A stretch of 64,000 nt of DNA from Thermodesulfobacteriota bacterium. Its GTDB lineage: Bacteria; Desulfobacterota; UBA8473. The stretch lies in assembly GCA_040757775.1 (NCBI GenBank), contig JBFLWQ010000003.1, positions 1 through 64,000 on the forward strand. The letters are read 5' to 3'. The notes below the pieces were generated by a model, which was not told where the DNA came from, did no database searches, and worked only from the letters and a program-made list of their open reading frames with translations. This document shows positions 14,567 to 24,177 of the stretch, in pieces; position 1 is the stretch's first letter; every line of letters begins with the position of its first letter. The position numbers were made by a program, and so were the translations under genes.

Positions 14567-15934
14567 ATGGCTATCGAGAGTAAGCATCTTCAACTTGAAC
14601 TGGATGATAAAAGGTATATATGGCATCCATTTACCCAGATGAAGGATTACATTCAGGAAAAACCCCTTATTATAGAAAAAGGAAAGGGCTCATTCCTATG
14701 GGACATATATGGGAATAAATACCTGGACGGCATATCATCTCTGTGGGTCACGGTACACGGACATTGTCGGGAAGAGATAACTCAGGCAATAACAGAACAG
14801 GTAAAAAAGGTCTCCCATACCACCCTTCTCGGCTTGTCCCATCCCCCTGCAATAGAGCTTGCCAGAAGGCTTGCAGAGATAACACCGAAGGGTCTCAATA
14901 AGGTGTTTTACTCTGACAGTGGTGCTACTGCAGTAGAGATAGCCTTGAAGATGGCGTTTCAATATTGGCTGCAAAAGCCCAACGGGTCCTCCGAGAAAAA
15001 AAAGTTTATCTCGTTAAAGAATGCTTACCATGGTGACACCATAGGCGCTGTAAGTGTGGGGGGGATTGAGTTGTTTCACAAAACCTATCAGCCCCTGCTC
15101 TTTGATTCCCTGAAGGGAGAGTCTCCATACTGTTATCGTTGCAGTCTTAAGAAGACCTATCCTTCCTGTGCCCTTGAATGTCTGACCCAGTTGGAAGGCA
15201 TCATGAAACAACACCACCATGATACATCTGCCATGATTGTTGAACCCATGGTTCAGGGTGCAGCGGGGATGGTGGTTTTTCCTCCGGGTTATCTCAAGGG
15301 GGTAAGAGAACTCTGCACAAGATACAATATCCTTATGATTGCCGATGAAGTTGCCGTGGGTTTTGGCAGGACCGGCAAGATGTTCGCATGCGAGCACGAG
15401 AACGTAGCACCGGATATTCTCACATTGGGTAAAGGGATTACCGGCGGTTACCTTCCTCTGGCAGCCACTATTACAAGCGATGAGATATTTAATGCCTTTT
15501 TAGGAGAATACGATGAGTTTAAGACCTTCTTCCACGGTCATACCTACACAGGAAATCCCGTAGCATGTGCTGCTGCACTGGCAAGCCTGGATGTCTTTGA
15601 GAAGGATAGGAGTATTATTGAGCTTCAGGAAAAGATTGAGTTTATGGAGAAGGGGCTTAATAGGTTTTGGGATCTGGAACATGTGGGAGATGTGAGGCAA
15701 AAGGGATTTATGGCGGGAATAGAACTGGTTTCAAACAGGGATTCAAAAGAACCTTTCCCATCACAAAATAAGACAGGTATAAAGGTTATAATGGAGGCGA
15801 GAAGAAGGGGCGTAATATTGAGACCCCTGGGTGATATAATAGTCATCATGCCCCCTTTGAGTGTTACACTGCAAGAATTGGATGAGTTGCTCAAGGTAAC
15901 TTTTGATTCTATTAGAATTGTAACAGAAAAGTAA
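14567..15934 (+). CDS. bioA: Adenosylmethionine-8-amino-7-oxononanoate aminotransferase
   Basis: This PLP class III aminotransferase converts KAPA to DAPA with S-adenosylmethionine (some relatives use lysine) as amino donor. It has 455 residues. The N-terminal W-H-P-F-T-Q-M motif binds substrate. F-Y-S-D-S-G-A-T-A-V-E is near 115-125, D-E-V-A-V-G-F-G-R-T-G near 260-270, and the PLP lysine is Lys289 in L-G-K-G-I-T-G-G-Y. A Cys-rich Y-C-Y-R-C-x8-C-x3-C insert (about 187-205) is typical of the Bacillus/deltaproteobacterial branch. An AGGAG site precedes the ATG. Confidence 0.95.
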   Translation: MAIESKHLQLELDDKRYIWHPFTQMKDYIQEKPLIIEKGKGSFLWDIYGNKYLDGISSLWVTVHGHCREEITQAITEQVKKVSHTTLLGLSHPPAIELARRLAEITPKGLNKVFYSDSGATAVEIALKMAFQYWLQKPNGSSEKKKFISLKNAYHGDTIGAVSVGGIELFHKTYQPLLFDSLKGESPYCYRCSLKKTYPSCALECLTQLEGIMKQHHHDTSAMIVEPMVQGAAGMVVFPPGYLKGVRELCTRYNILMIADEVAVGFGRTGKMFACEHENVAPDILTLGKGITGGYLPLAATITSDEIFNAFLGEYDEFKTFFHGHTYTGNPVACAAALASLDVFEKDRSIIELQEKIEFMEKGLNRFWDLEHVGDVRQKGFMAGIELVSNRDSKEPFPSQNKTGIKVIMEARRRGVILRPLGDIIVIMPPLSVTLQELDELLKVTFDSIRIVTEK

Positions 15935-15956
15935 ACATTCAGGAAGTTCCTATACA

Positions 15957-17144
15957 ATGGATCAATTATTGAATCAAGAGATAGAGAGACTGAAAAGATT
16001 AGGCCTCTATAGGGATCTAAAGACGATTGCAGGGTCTATAGACACAACAGTAGCTATAGACGGCAAAGAGGTTATTCTTCTGTCATCCAACAACTATTTG
16101 GGGATTGCTACCCACCCCAAATTGAAAGATGCCGCAGTTTCGGCCCTGAACGAGTATGGCACAGGGGCATGTGCATCCCGACTGATTTCTGGGAACATGG
16201 AAATCCATGAAGAGTTAGAGAAGAAAACAGCAAGATTTAAAGGGTGTCAATCGGCTATTGTATTTCCTACTGGATATATGGCCAATATTGGAGTAATAAC
16301 CTCCTTAGTAAACAAGGGGGATCTTATTCTAAGTGACGAACTGAATCACGCCAGCATAGTAGATGGTTGCAAGTTAAGTGGGGCTAAAGTAAGGGTTTAT
16401 CCTCATAAGAATATTGAAAAACTCAAAGAAATTCTCTTACAAGGCGATGCATCTTCCTCAAAGGATAGCTATAAGAGAATGCTTATAGTTACCGATGGGG
16501 TGTTCAGCATGGATGGAGATATAACCCCTTTGCCTGAGATACTAGATATTGCCAGGAAAGAAGATGCCCTGGTAATAGTTGATGATGCCCATGCCACAGG
16601 GGTGCTTGGTAAAAACGGAAAAGGCACGGCAGAATACTTTGGTTTAACAGATGAGAATTTAATTCATATGGGAACTTTTAGCAAGGCATTGGGGAGTATG
16701 GGTGGATATATAGCAGGATCAAAGGTTATAATCGAGTATCTGAGGAATAAGGCAAGGCCTTTTATCTTTTCCACAGCCCTGCCCCCAAGTGTTTGTGCTT
16801 CTTCTATCGCAGCCATTGAGATACTGGAAAAGGAATCTTGGATTCGAACCCGTTTATGGAGGAATATTGCCCGATTCAGGAAAGGATTGGCAAACCTGGG
16901 TTACAATACAATGGAAAGTCAAACTCAAATTATACCAATACTGATTGGGGATGCCTCCTTGACTATGGAATTCGCAAGGGCAATATTCCAAAAGGGGATA
17001 TACGCCCCTGGAATACGGCCACCCGCCGTTCCCGAAGGAAAAAGCAGGATAAGAACCAGTTTAATGGCTTCCCACACAGATGAACAGATAGATAGGGTAT
17101 TGGAAGTATTTGAGAGTGAGGGGCAAAGGTTGGGTATTATTTAG
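15957..17144 (+). CDS. bioF: 8-amino-7-oxononanoate synthase
   Basis: This alpha-oxoamine synthase condenses pimeloyl-ACP/CoA with alanine to give KAPA. It has 395 residues, a normal length. S-S-N-N-Y-L-G is near 42-48, G-T-G-A-C-A-S-R-L-I-S-G near 76-87, D-D-A-H-A-T-G-V-L-G near 206-215, and the PLP lysine is about Lys243 in F-S-K-A-L-G-S-M-G-G-Y. It follows bioA by 22 nt and precedes bioD by 8 nt. No pimeloyl-ACP pathway gene (bioC, bioH, bioW) is seen in the window, so the precursor supply lies elsewhere. Confidence 0.95.
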   Translation: MDQLLNQEIERLKRLGLYRDLKTIAGSIDTTVAIDGKEVILLSSNNYLGIATHPKLKDAAVSALNEYGTGACASRLISGNMEIHEELEKKTARFKGCQSAIVFPTGYMANIGVITSLVNKGDLILSDELNHASIVDGCKLSGAKVRVYPHKNIEKLKEILLQGDASSSKDSYKRMLIVTDGVFSMDGDITPLPEILDIARKEDALVIVDDAHATGVLGKNGKGTAEYFGLTDENLIHMGTFSKALGSMGGYIAGSKVIIEYLRNKARPFIFSTALPPSVCASSIAAIEILEKESWIRTRLWRNIARFRKGLANLGYNTMESQTQIIPILIGDASLTMEFARAIFQKGIYAPGIRPPAVPEGKSRIRTSLMASHTDEQIDRVLEVFESEGQRLGII

Positions 17145-17152
17145 GTTATTAG

Positions 17153-17913
<761 letters not shown>

Positions 17914-18009
17914 GGGGGAGGGAAAAGTAGTTGGTGACTTTCCCATTAAGGGAAGGGAGTTTACCCACTTGCTGAACGCTTAAGTTATAATGTTGTAGTG
18001 GTCGTACAA

Positions 18010-19338
18010 ATGGACCTGTTTGATCATTATACCAGGGATGAATTGAAGACGGGGGCACCGCTTGCTGACAGGATGCGTCCCCATACCCTGGAGGAGTTTG
18101 TTGGACAGGACCACATCCTGAAAAAAGGAAAGGTTCTTCGAAGAGCCATAGAGGCAGATGAGGTTCAGTCGTCAATTTTCTGGGGACCTCCAGGTACAGG
18201 CAAGACAACTCTGGCCCATATTTTAGCTGCAAAGACAGGGGCACATTTCATCTCATTCAGTGCAGTATTGGCAGGGATTAAAGATATAAGAGGGGTTATA
18301 GAGCAGGCAAGGAATCAGCGGAGATTTAAAAACAAACAAACCATCCTGTTTGTAGATGAAATCCACCGCTTCAATAAGGCACAGCAGGATGCCTTCCTCC
18401 CCCATGTTGAGGATGGAACGATAATCCTTATAGGGGCTACAACTGAAAATCCATCCTTTGAGGTTATATCTCCTCTGCTCTCCCGCGCTAAAGTCTTTGT
18501 CTTAAACCCCTTAAAGGAAGAGGATCTGGAGATTATACTTAAGCGGGCACTTTCAGATAAAGACAGGGGACTGGGAAACTACAGTGCCAGTATAGACCCG
18601 ATTGCACTTAAGTATATTGCAGGTATGGCTGATGGTGATGCCCGTCGGGCATTGAATACCCTGGAACTGGCTGTTATGACCACAGTACCTGATAAGGGGG
18701 ATACGAGACACATAACCAGAGAGATAGTAGAGGAGGTAGTACAGCGCAGGTTTCTACTCTATGACAAGGAAGGCGAGGAACACTATAACCTGATTTCAGC
18801 CCTGCATAAGAGCATGAGGGGAAGTGATCCCGATGCTGCCCTCTACTGGCTGGGAAGGATGCTGGAGGCAGGTGAAGATCCTCTCTATATAGCCAGGCGC
18901 CTGATACGCTTTGCATCTGAGGATGTGGGAAATGCGGATCCACGGGCGCTTCAGGTGGCGGTCTCCGCTATGCAGGCATATCAGTTTGTTGGTTCACCAG
19001 AGGGGGATCTGGCACTAGCTCAGTCTGCAACATACCTTGCCTGCGCCCCTAAGAGCAATGCCCTCTATACCTCATATTCAAAGGTAAAGAAAGACATTCA
19101 GGAAACTCAGGCACTGCCTGTCCCTCTCCATATACGCAATGCCCCCACTTCCCTGATGAAGAAGTTGGGTTATGGAAAGGGTTATAAGTATCCCCATAAC
19201 TTCGCTGATAGTTATGTGGAGGAAGAGTATCTGCCTGAAAACCTCAAAGGCAGAATCTACTACGAACCCACCGATCATGGCTTTGAGGCAGAGATAAAGA
19301 GCAGGCTTGAAAAATGGCGGGGGAAAAAGAGGAGATAG
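18010..19338 (+). CDS. rarA: Replication-associated recombination protein RarA (MgsA)
   Basis: This AAA+ ATPase acts at stalled forks. It has about 442 residues from the ATG at 18010; a GTG four codons upstream is possible. Walker [10 protein letters not shown] is near 58-66, and the Walker B segment [10 protein letters not shown] near 113-122. Sensor T-T-E-N-P-S-F-E is near 143-150 and G-D-A-R-R-A-L-N sensor 2 near 202-209. The C-terminal D-P-L-Y-I-A-R-R-L and the final Y-L-P-E-x-L-x-G-R-x-Y-Y-E-P-T signature are present. A TATAAT at 17986-17991 sits close to the start; no clear -35 box or Shine-Dalgarno is seen. Confidence 0.95.
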   Translation: MDLFDHYTRDELKTGAPLADRMRPHTLEEFVGQDHILKKGKVLRRAIEADEVQSSIFWGPPGTGKTTLAHILAAKTGAHFISFSAVLAGIKDIRGVIEQARNQRRFKNKQTILFVDEIHRFNKAQQDAFLPHVEDGTIILIGATTENPSFEVISPLLSRAKVFVLNPLKEEDLEIILKRALSDKDRGLGNYSASIDPIALKYIAGMADGDARRALNTLELAVMTTVPDKGDTRHITREIVEEVVQRRFLLYDKEGEEHYNLISALHKSMRGSDPDAALYWLGRMLEAGEDPLYIARRLIRFASEDVGNADPRALQVAVSAMQAYQFVGSPEGDLALAQSATYLACAPKSNALYTSYSKVKKDIQETQALPVPLHIRNAPTSLMKKLGYGKGYKYPHNFADSYVEEEYLPENLKGRIYYEPTDHGFEAEIKSRLEKWRGKKRR

Positions 19339-19341
19339 TAG

Positions 19342-19368
19342 GACAGCCCCGATTATATCGGGGCTGTC
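19342..19368. repeat. perfect 12-bp palindrome after rarA
   Basis: GACAGCCCCGAT, loop TAT, ATCGGGGCTGTC. It begins 3 nt after the rarA stop. It is strong enough to act as a 3' mRNA hairpin, but there is no U-run, and it looks like one of the common dispersed palindromes. Confidence 0.6.
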
Positions 19369-19384
19369 AAATGGGGATTTTCAA

Positions 19385-19879
19385 GTGAAACAGTATATTT
19401 CCAGAGCCCGCATATTCGCTGACAGGTACGTTAAAGATGACTATGGGAGCTCGGATGATTTAGACAGATACGTAAGCAAATATGAAGAGAGGGTAAGACC
19501 GGTTGTTGCCGGAGCCATCTGTTCAAGGCTTGTAGAAAAGACCGACCTGAAGAATTACAAAAGGCTTCTAAAAGGGCTTAGAAGCCTGAGGGGATACATG
19601 AGTGACAATATTATGAGAGAGACAGAAGAAGGGATTATGGATGTCTGTGGAGAATATGAATCAAAGAAAGATGAGAGTTATAAGAATTTAAAGAAAAAAT
19701 TAGAAGCATCCTTAAAAAACGGTTGGAAGCAAAAAGGCATTTCAGGGGCTGCTGTTGAGGTTAATGTGGAAGGGTCTTCTCAGTGGATGGGTATTCTGGA
19801 TAAGATAGATTCAAAGTATAATAAGCTGCTAGAGGGAGTCAAAAGAGAATTTGAAGCCCTTCTCGGTAAAAACCTTTAA
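19385..19879 (+). CDS. Hypothetical helical protein
   Basis: I do not recognise this gene. From the GTG at 19385 (GGGGA 7 nt upstream) it encodes 164 residues. It is rich in Lys and Glu and predicted mostly helical by eye, with an N-terminal R-A-R-I-F-A-D-R-Y-V segment and a Lys/Glu-rich C-terminal half (K-N-L-K-K-K-L-E). There is no signal peptide or membrane segment. Starting further upstream (19307) would place the palindrome 19342-19368 inside the coding region, which I think unlikely. Its 3' end overlaps the convergent HD-GYP gene by 51 nt. Confidence 0.65.
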   Translation: MKQYISRARIFADRYVKDDYGSSDDLDRYVSKYEERVRPVVAGAICSRLVEKTDLKNYKRLLKGLRSLRGYMSDNIMRETEEGIMDVCGEYESKKDESYKNLKKKLEASLKNGWKQKGISGAAVEVNVEGSSQWMGILDKIDSKYNKLLEGVKREFEALLGKNL

Positions 19880-20881
19880 ACAGGCATCCGCCACATCAGC
19901 ATCATAAAGGATTCCCTTGTTCCGGGAGATTTCCTCTAAGGCTTTGTCTGTACCAAGGGCAGGTCTGTAAGGACGGTGAGAAGCCATAGCTTCAACAACA
20001 TCGGCTACACCTAAAATTTTTGCTTCCATGAGAATGCCTTCACCCGAAAGCCCCTGAGGGTATCCGGAACCATTTATCCTCTCGTGATGCTGAAAGACAA
20101 TTTGTGCCATGGGCCATGGGAAGTCTATATCTTTCAATATATTGTAACCCACCAGGGCATGGCCCTTAATCAAACCAAATTCAATCTCATTCAGACTGCC
20201 AGGCTTGCTGAGAATCTCAGAGGGTACGGATACCTTGCCAAGGTCGTGGATAGTTCCAGCCATACGGGTCCCTTCAAGCTTATCCTCCTGCAACCTCATC
20301 TCAGAGGCAATGATATAGGCAAGATTGGCCACACGCTTTTGATGTCCTGCCGTATATGGATCCCTTGATTCAACGGTCATTGCCACAGCCTGAATTATCC
20401 CGTCCATACTTTTTCTTAGCTTTTTCAATGCCTCCTGAAGCTCTCTGGTTCGTTCTTGAACCATTTGTTCCAGATTTTCTCGCAGGCACCTTTCATTTAT
20501 TTCCGACTGGCGACGACGCAGCGCATTTTCCACACTGATTAATAACTCGTTGGCCTCAAATGGTTTAATGATGTATCCGTAGACGCCTAATTCCATAGCC
20601 TCCTTGGCAATGCCAGGGCTATCCATCACCGAGACCATTATAGCCCTGGTCTCCGGGTAATTGGGTAAGGCATACTTAAGGAATTCCAATCCTGTCTCTC
20701 CCGGCATAACCTGGTCAGAAAGTATCAGTTCGAAGTGGCTCTTTTTCAGGAACTCCCTGGCCTCTTCTGCATTAGCAGCCAGGGTGCACTGATAATCATT
20801 TGTCTCGAGCAATCGTTTGAGAAGATTCCTGATCGGTGACTCATCTTCTACAACCAGGATCCTGACCTTTTCCTCTTCCAT
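19829..20881 (-). CDS. Response regulator with HD-GYP phosphodiesterase domain
   Basis: This is a probable c-di-GMP phosphodiesterase controlled by phosphorylation. The start is set at the ATG preceded by an AAAGGA-type site, giving 350 residues; a TTG at 20953 is less likely. The receiver domain is about residues 6-125, with the acidic pair V-E-D-E, phospho-Asp in L-S-D-Q-V-M-P near 57, and I-K-P near 106. A coiled coil (about 125-165) follows, then HD-GYP with H-D-L-G-K near 215 and H-H-E-R-I-N-G-S-G-Y-P near 270-280, all key residues intact. It is the last gene of the chemosensory operon, about 70 nt after the hybrid kinase, so it is the likely output protein. Confidence 0.9.
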   Translation of the reverse strand: MEEEKVRILVVEDESPIRNLLKRLLETNDYQCTLAANAEEAREFLKKSHFELILSDQVMPGETGLEFLKYALPNYPETRAIMVSVMDSPGIAKEAMELGVYGYIIKPFEANELLISVENALRRRQSEINERCLRENLEQMVQERTRELQEALKKLRKSMDGIIQAVAMTVESRDPYTAGHQKRVANLAYIIASEMRLQEDKLEGTRMAGTIHDLGKVSVPSEILSKPGSLNEIEFGLIKGHALVGYNILKDIDFPWPMAQIVFQHHERINGSGYPQGLSGEGILMEAKILGVADVVEAMASHRPYRPALGTDKALEEISRNKGILYDADVADACLKVFTEKGFKFSFDSL

Positions 20882-20953
20882 CTTTTCCTTTCCATTTCCG
20901 TTAATTTGAAACTTTATAGATTCATTATGAATCTCGTATTCTGGAATCCGCAA

Positions 20954-23122
20954 TCAGGAATCTAATACCTCCCTGACCTTTTGTGCCAGGACAACAGGTG
21001 TAAATGGCTTCTGGAGAAAAGGCATTCCAGGGTTCAAAACACCCTGATGGGCAATGGCGTTTTCCGTGTACCCCGACATATAAAGTACCTTCATTTGCGG
21101 TCGAAAGGTTTTTAACCGACCTACGAGATCACGGGCACTAATCCCTGGCATCACAATATCAACCAACATCAGATGAATAGACCCCTCATGTGCCTCACTG
21201 AGCTTCAGGGCAGATTCTCCGTCTTCCGCTTCTAAGGTTGTATATCCATAACCCCCGAGAACTTTCCTGGCAAGATTACGCACACTGTCGTTGTCTTCCA
21301 CCACCAACAAGGTCTCTGTACCGTTGAGCACTTTTACAGGTAATTTTTCCTTTTCCTCTGGTTCTGCATTCCCCTCAATCCTGGGCAGATAAATCTTGAA
21401 GGTTGTTCCCCTTCCGGGTTCGGTGTAGACAAATATGTAACCGTTGCTCTGCCTGACGATTCCGTATACCGTGGACATGCCCAGCCCGGTACCCTTGCCT
21501 TCCTCCTTTGTGGTAAAAAATGGCTCGAATATGTGGGATTTGGTCTCCTCATCCATCCCGGTGCCTGTATCGGTCATAGCAAGCATCACGTAGGAGCCGG
21601 GCTGAAACCCAAGGTATTTCTGAGCATATCTCTCGTCCTGGTACACATTGCCTGTCTCAATGGTAAGCTTTCCTCCATTGGGCATGGCATCCCTGGCATT
21701 CACCGCAATATTCATGATTACCTGCTCTATCTGCCCGGGATCCACCGATATGTATCCCAGTTGTGGTTCCAGAACAGTTATCAGGCTGATGTCCTCACCT
21801 ATCACACGCTGAAGCACCTTATCAACATCGTCTACAATATGATTGAGGTCCACTACTCTGGGCTGCAGAATCTGCTTTCGGCTGAAGGCAAGCAACTGAC
21901 GGCTCAGGTTTGCCGCACTCTGTCCTGCCTTCTTTATCTGTTCGATATCTTTACAGATATCGCTGTCATGCCCGAGTTTCATCGTGAGAAGGTCGGAATA
22001 GCCTACTACAGCCGTCATCAGGTTGTTAAAGTCATGGGCAATACCGCCTGAAAGCCTTCCAATAGCTTCCAACCTCTGAGACTGGATAAGCTGATTTTCA
22101 AGTTCTTTGCGCTCGGTGATGTCGATGCAGGTACCAACCCATTCAAGTATACTTCCGTCTTTGGCGAAAAGAGGGACACCACGTGTCAGAAAGTAGCGGT
22201 AATTTCCATCGTATCTGCGTAAGCGGTATTCAATTTTATAGTTAGCTTTCTTTTCAACAGCTTCCTTCCACATTTGCACCGTACGCTCAACATCATCCGG
22301 ATGCAATGCCTTTGACCATCCCCAGCCTTTGACCTCTTCATACGATTGACCGGTAAAATTCCGGAATGAAGGTATATCTTCAACTACCTCACCACTAGCA
22401 TTAGTAACCCATCCAAGGCCTCCAGCTACCTCAATATATGACTGATAGCGCTTTTCAGATGCACGTAGCGCCTCCTCCGCCTGCTTGCGCTCTGCAACTT
22501 CTGCCATCAGTGTAGCGGTTCTTTCTTTAACTTTATCCTCCAGTTGTTCGTTCAGCTTCCTCAATTCTTCCTGTACCCTTTCCAACTCCCGGTTCTTATG
22601 GATGGCAGTCTCGTATGTGGATAGAAGGAGATTGAAAATTTGCAGGCGATTTGAACTGATAAAGTATTTCTGTTTCCCGAAGTGGATGGTCAGCCCTCCC
22701 TGCGATTCATCAATAGCCTGCAAATGCATATTTGCCAGGAGATAGTTAACACGGGAGATGAGATACTTTTCATCATAGGGCTTTGTAATGAAGTTGTCAG
22801 CCCCACACTCCAAGCCTCTGATGACGTCTTCAGGGTTAGACAAGGCGGTCAAGAGTATGACGGGGATACTCTTAAGCTTCTCATTTGCTTTAACCTGACG
22901 GCATAGTTCATAGCCGTCCATCTCTGGCATAATGATATCGCTGATGATAATCATTGGGCTGTGCTGCTGCAATAAATTCAAGGCATGTTTACCATTCTTA
23001 CCAACTAAAACTTGATAGCCGTGTTTTTCCAGAAGGTATTTCAGTTGTTCAGCCTGTGTAGAGCTATCCTCGGCAATGAGAATCTCTACTTTCCCATTTC
23101 TGAGCTTTTCTTCTACATTCAT
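20954..23122 (-). CDS. Hybrid histidine kinase (REC-PAS-HisKA-HATPase-REC)
   Basis: This is a soluble 722-residue kinase with two receiver domains. The first receiver is at about 12-130 (phospho-Asp 62 in S-D-I-I-M-P). A coiled coil at about 175-222 leads to a PAS domain at 225-340, ending in the D-I-T-E-R-K PAC signature. The HisKA His363 lies in G-G-I-A-H-D-F-N-N-L, followed by HATPase with N-A-R-D-A-M-P, D-T-G-T-G-M and G-T-G-L-G-M-S. The C-terminal receiver is at about 600-720 (D-I-V-M-P). There is no transmembrane segment. It overlaps the cheB stop by 4 nt, and could relay phosphate between CheA and the HD-GYP regulator. Confidence 0.92.
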   Translation of the reverse strand: MNVEEKLRNGKVEILIAEDSSTQAEQLKYLLEKHGYQVLVGKNGKHALNLLQQHSPMIIISDIIMPEMDGYELCRQVKANEKLKSIPVILLTALSNPEDVIRGLECGADNFITKPYDEKYLISRVNYLLANMHLQAIDESQGGLTIHFGKQKYFISSNRLQIFNLLLSTYETAIHKNRELERVQEELRKLNEQLEDKVKERTATLMAEVAERKQAEEALRASEKRYQSYIEVAGGLGWVTNASGEVVEDIPSFRNFTGQSYEEVKGWGWSKALHPDDVERTVQMWKEAVEKKANYKIEYRLRRYDGNYRYFLTRGVPLFAKDGSILEWVGTCIDITERKELENQLIQSQRLEAIGRLSGGIAHDFNNLMTAVVGYSDLLTMKLGHDSDICKDIEQIKKAGQSAANLSRQLLAFSRKQILQPRVVDLNHIVDDVDKVLQRVIGEDISLITVLEPQLGYISVDPGQIEQVIMNIAVNARDAMPNGGKLTIETGNVYQDERYAQKYLGFQPGSYVMLAMTDTGTGMDEETKSHIFEPFFTTKEEGKGTGLGMSTVYGIVRQSNGYIFVYTEPGRGTTFKIYLPRIEGNAEPEEKEKLPVKVLNGTETLLVVEDNDSVRNLARKVLGGYGYTTLEAEDGESALKLSEAHEGSIHLMLVDIVMPGISARDLVGRLKTFRPQMKVLYMSGYTENAIAHQGVLNPGMPFLQKPFTPVVLAQKVREVLDS

Positions 23123-24177
23123 AGCTTTACCTCCCCTTTGCTGTTAGTAAAGCTGATTAATGCATCTGCAATTTTTTCTGGCGGCAATACGTATGTAGCC
23201 GCGCCAAGGCTTATGGCTTCACCAGGCATACCGTGGACTACAGAGCTTTCCTTATCCTGCGCAATAGTGATAGCGCCCCTGTCCTTCATCAGCCTTAATT
23301 CCTTAGCGCCGTCTTTACCCATGCCGGTGAGCAAAATGCCAGCGGCATTCTTGTTAAAGAGCTGTGCTACCGAGCGGAAGAGATAAGAAACAGAAGGACG
23401 TAAACCGTTTTCAGATTCACTCTGGCTCAGCATTATTCGATTTCCAGGCACTGCTCCAATATGGAATCCATCCGGTGCCAGATAAGCATGCCCGGGCAGA
23501 AAAGGTTCATTGTTAACAGCGACATGAACTGAAAGAGCGGAAGACCCTGAGAGCCATTCTGCAAAACCGTGAACAAATCCGGCAGCCATGTGTTGGACAA
23601 TCAGCACGGGAACTGGAAATTCTTTAGGAAGCCTGGATAAAATGGCTTGAAGGGCCAGCGGTCCACCTGTTGAGGCACCTATAGCTACCACCTTGACTTC
23701 TGCCGAGGATGCCTTGATTTCATTCGCAGTCGCTGGTATAACCTGTTCCTTTTTAGGGCGATGCCAGCGCTTGACCACCTTGACCTCGGCCATCAGTTTT
23801 ACAGTTTGAACCAGCTCTCTGGCAGTTGTCTCGTATTCCGGGTCACCGATGCCTTTTGGCCGGGAGATGACAGTCAGGGCGCCTGCCTCCACAGCACGGA
23901 ATGCCGTAGCCGCTTCTTTTACAGTCGAAGTACCGCTGACGATGACTATGGGCGTGGGCTGGGTTTCCATAATTCGGTGAGTTGCCTCAAAGCCGTTCAT
24001 CTTTGGCATATGGATGTCCATAGTGATAACATCAGGCTTAAGGCACATAGCAGCTTCAACAGCTTCCTCACCATCCCTGGCAGTGTCAACGACCTCTAGT
24101 TCCGGATCAGAGCCAAGGATATGAACCAGGAACTCGCGGGCAACGGCAGAATCATCAACAATAAGGACTTTAATCAT
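23119..24177 (-). CDS. cheB: Chemotaxis methylesterase CheB
   Basis: This protein-glutamate methylesterase resets receptor methylation. It has 352 residues: an N-terminal receiver (phospho-Asp in T-M-D-I-H-M-P near 55), a linker at about 130-165, and the esterase domain. The catalytic Ser is in G-A-S-T-G-G-P near 171, His in V-Q-H-M-A-A-G-F near 198, and Asp in G-M-G-K-D-G-A near 292. It overlaps cheA and the hybrid kinase by 4 nt on each side. It corresponds to WspF in the Wsp-like arrangement. Confidence 0.95.
   Translation of the reverse strand: MIKVLIVDDSAVAREFLVHILGSDPELEVVDTARDGEEAVEAAMCLKPDVITMDIHMPKMNGFEATHRIMETQPTPIVIVSGTSTVKEAATAFRAVEAGALTVISRPKGIGDPEYETTARELVQTVKLMAEVKVVKRWHRPKKEQVIPATANEIKASSAEVKVVAIGASTGGPLALQAILSRLPKEFPVPVLIVQHMAAGFVHGFAEWLSGSSALSVHVAVNNEPFLPGHAYLAPDGFHIGAVPGNRIMLSQSESENGLRPSVSYLFRSVAQLFNKNAAGILLTGMGKDGAKELRLMKDRGAITIAQDKESSVVHGMPGEAISLGAATYVLPPEKIADALISFTNSKGEVKL

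Noticed and set aside
19307-19384. Upstream extension of the 164-residue unknown gene
   Set aside because: It would overlap rarA and translate through a perfect 12-bp palindrome. The GTG at 19385 has a suitable ribosome-binding site.
20882-20953. N-terminal extension of the HD-GYP regulator from a TTG
   Set aside because: The extension is low-complexity and precedes a good ribosome-binding site and ATG right before the receiver domain.
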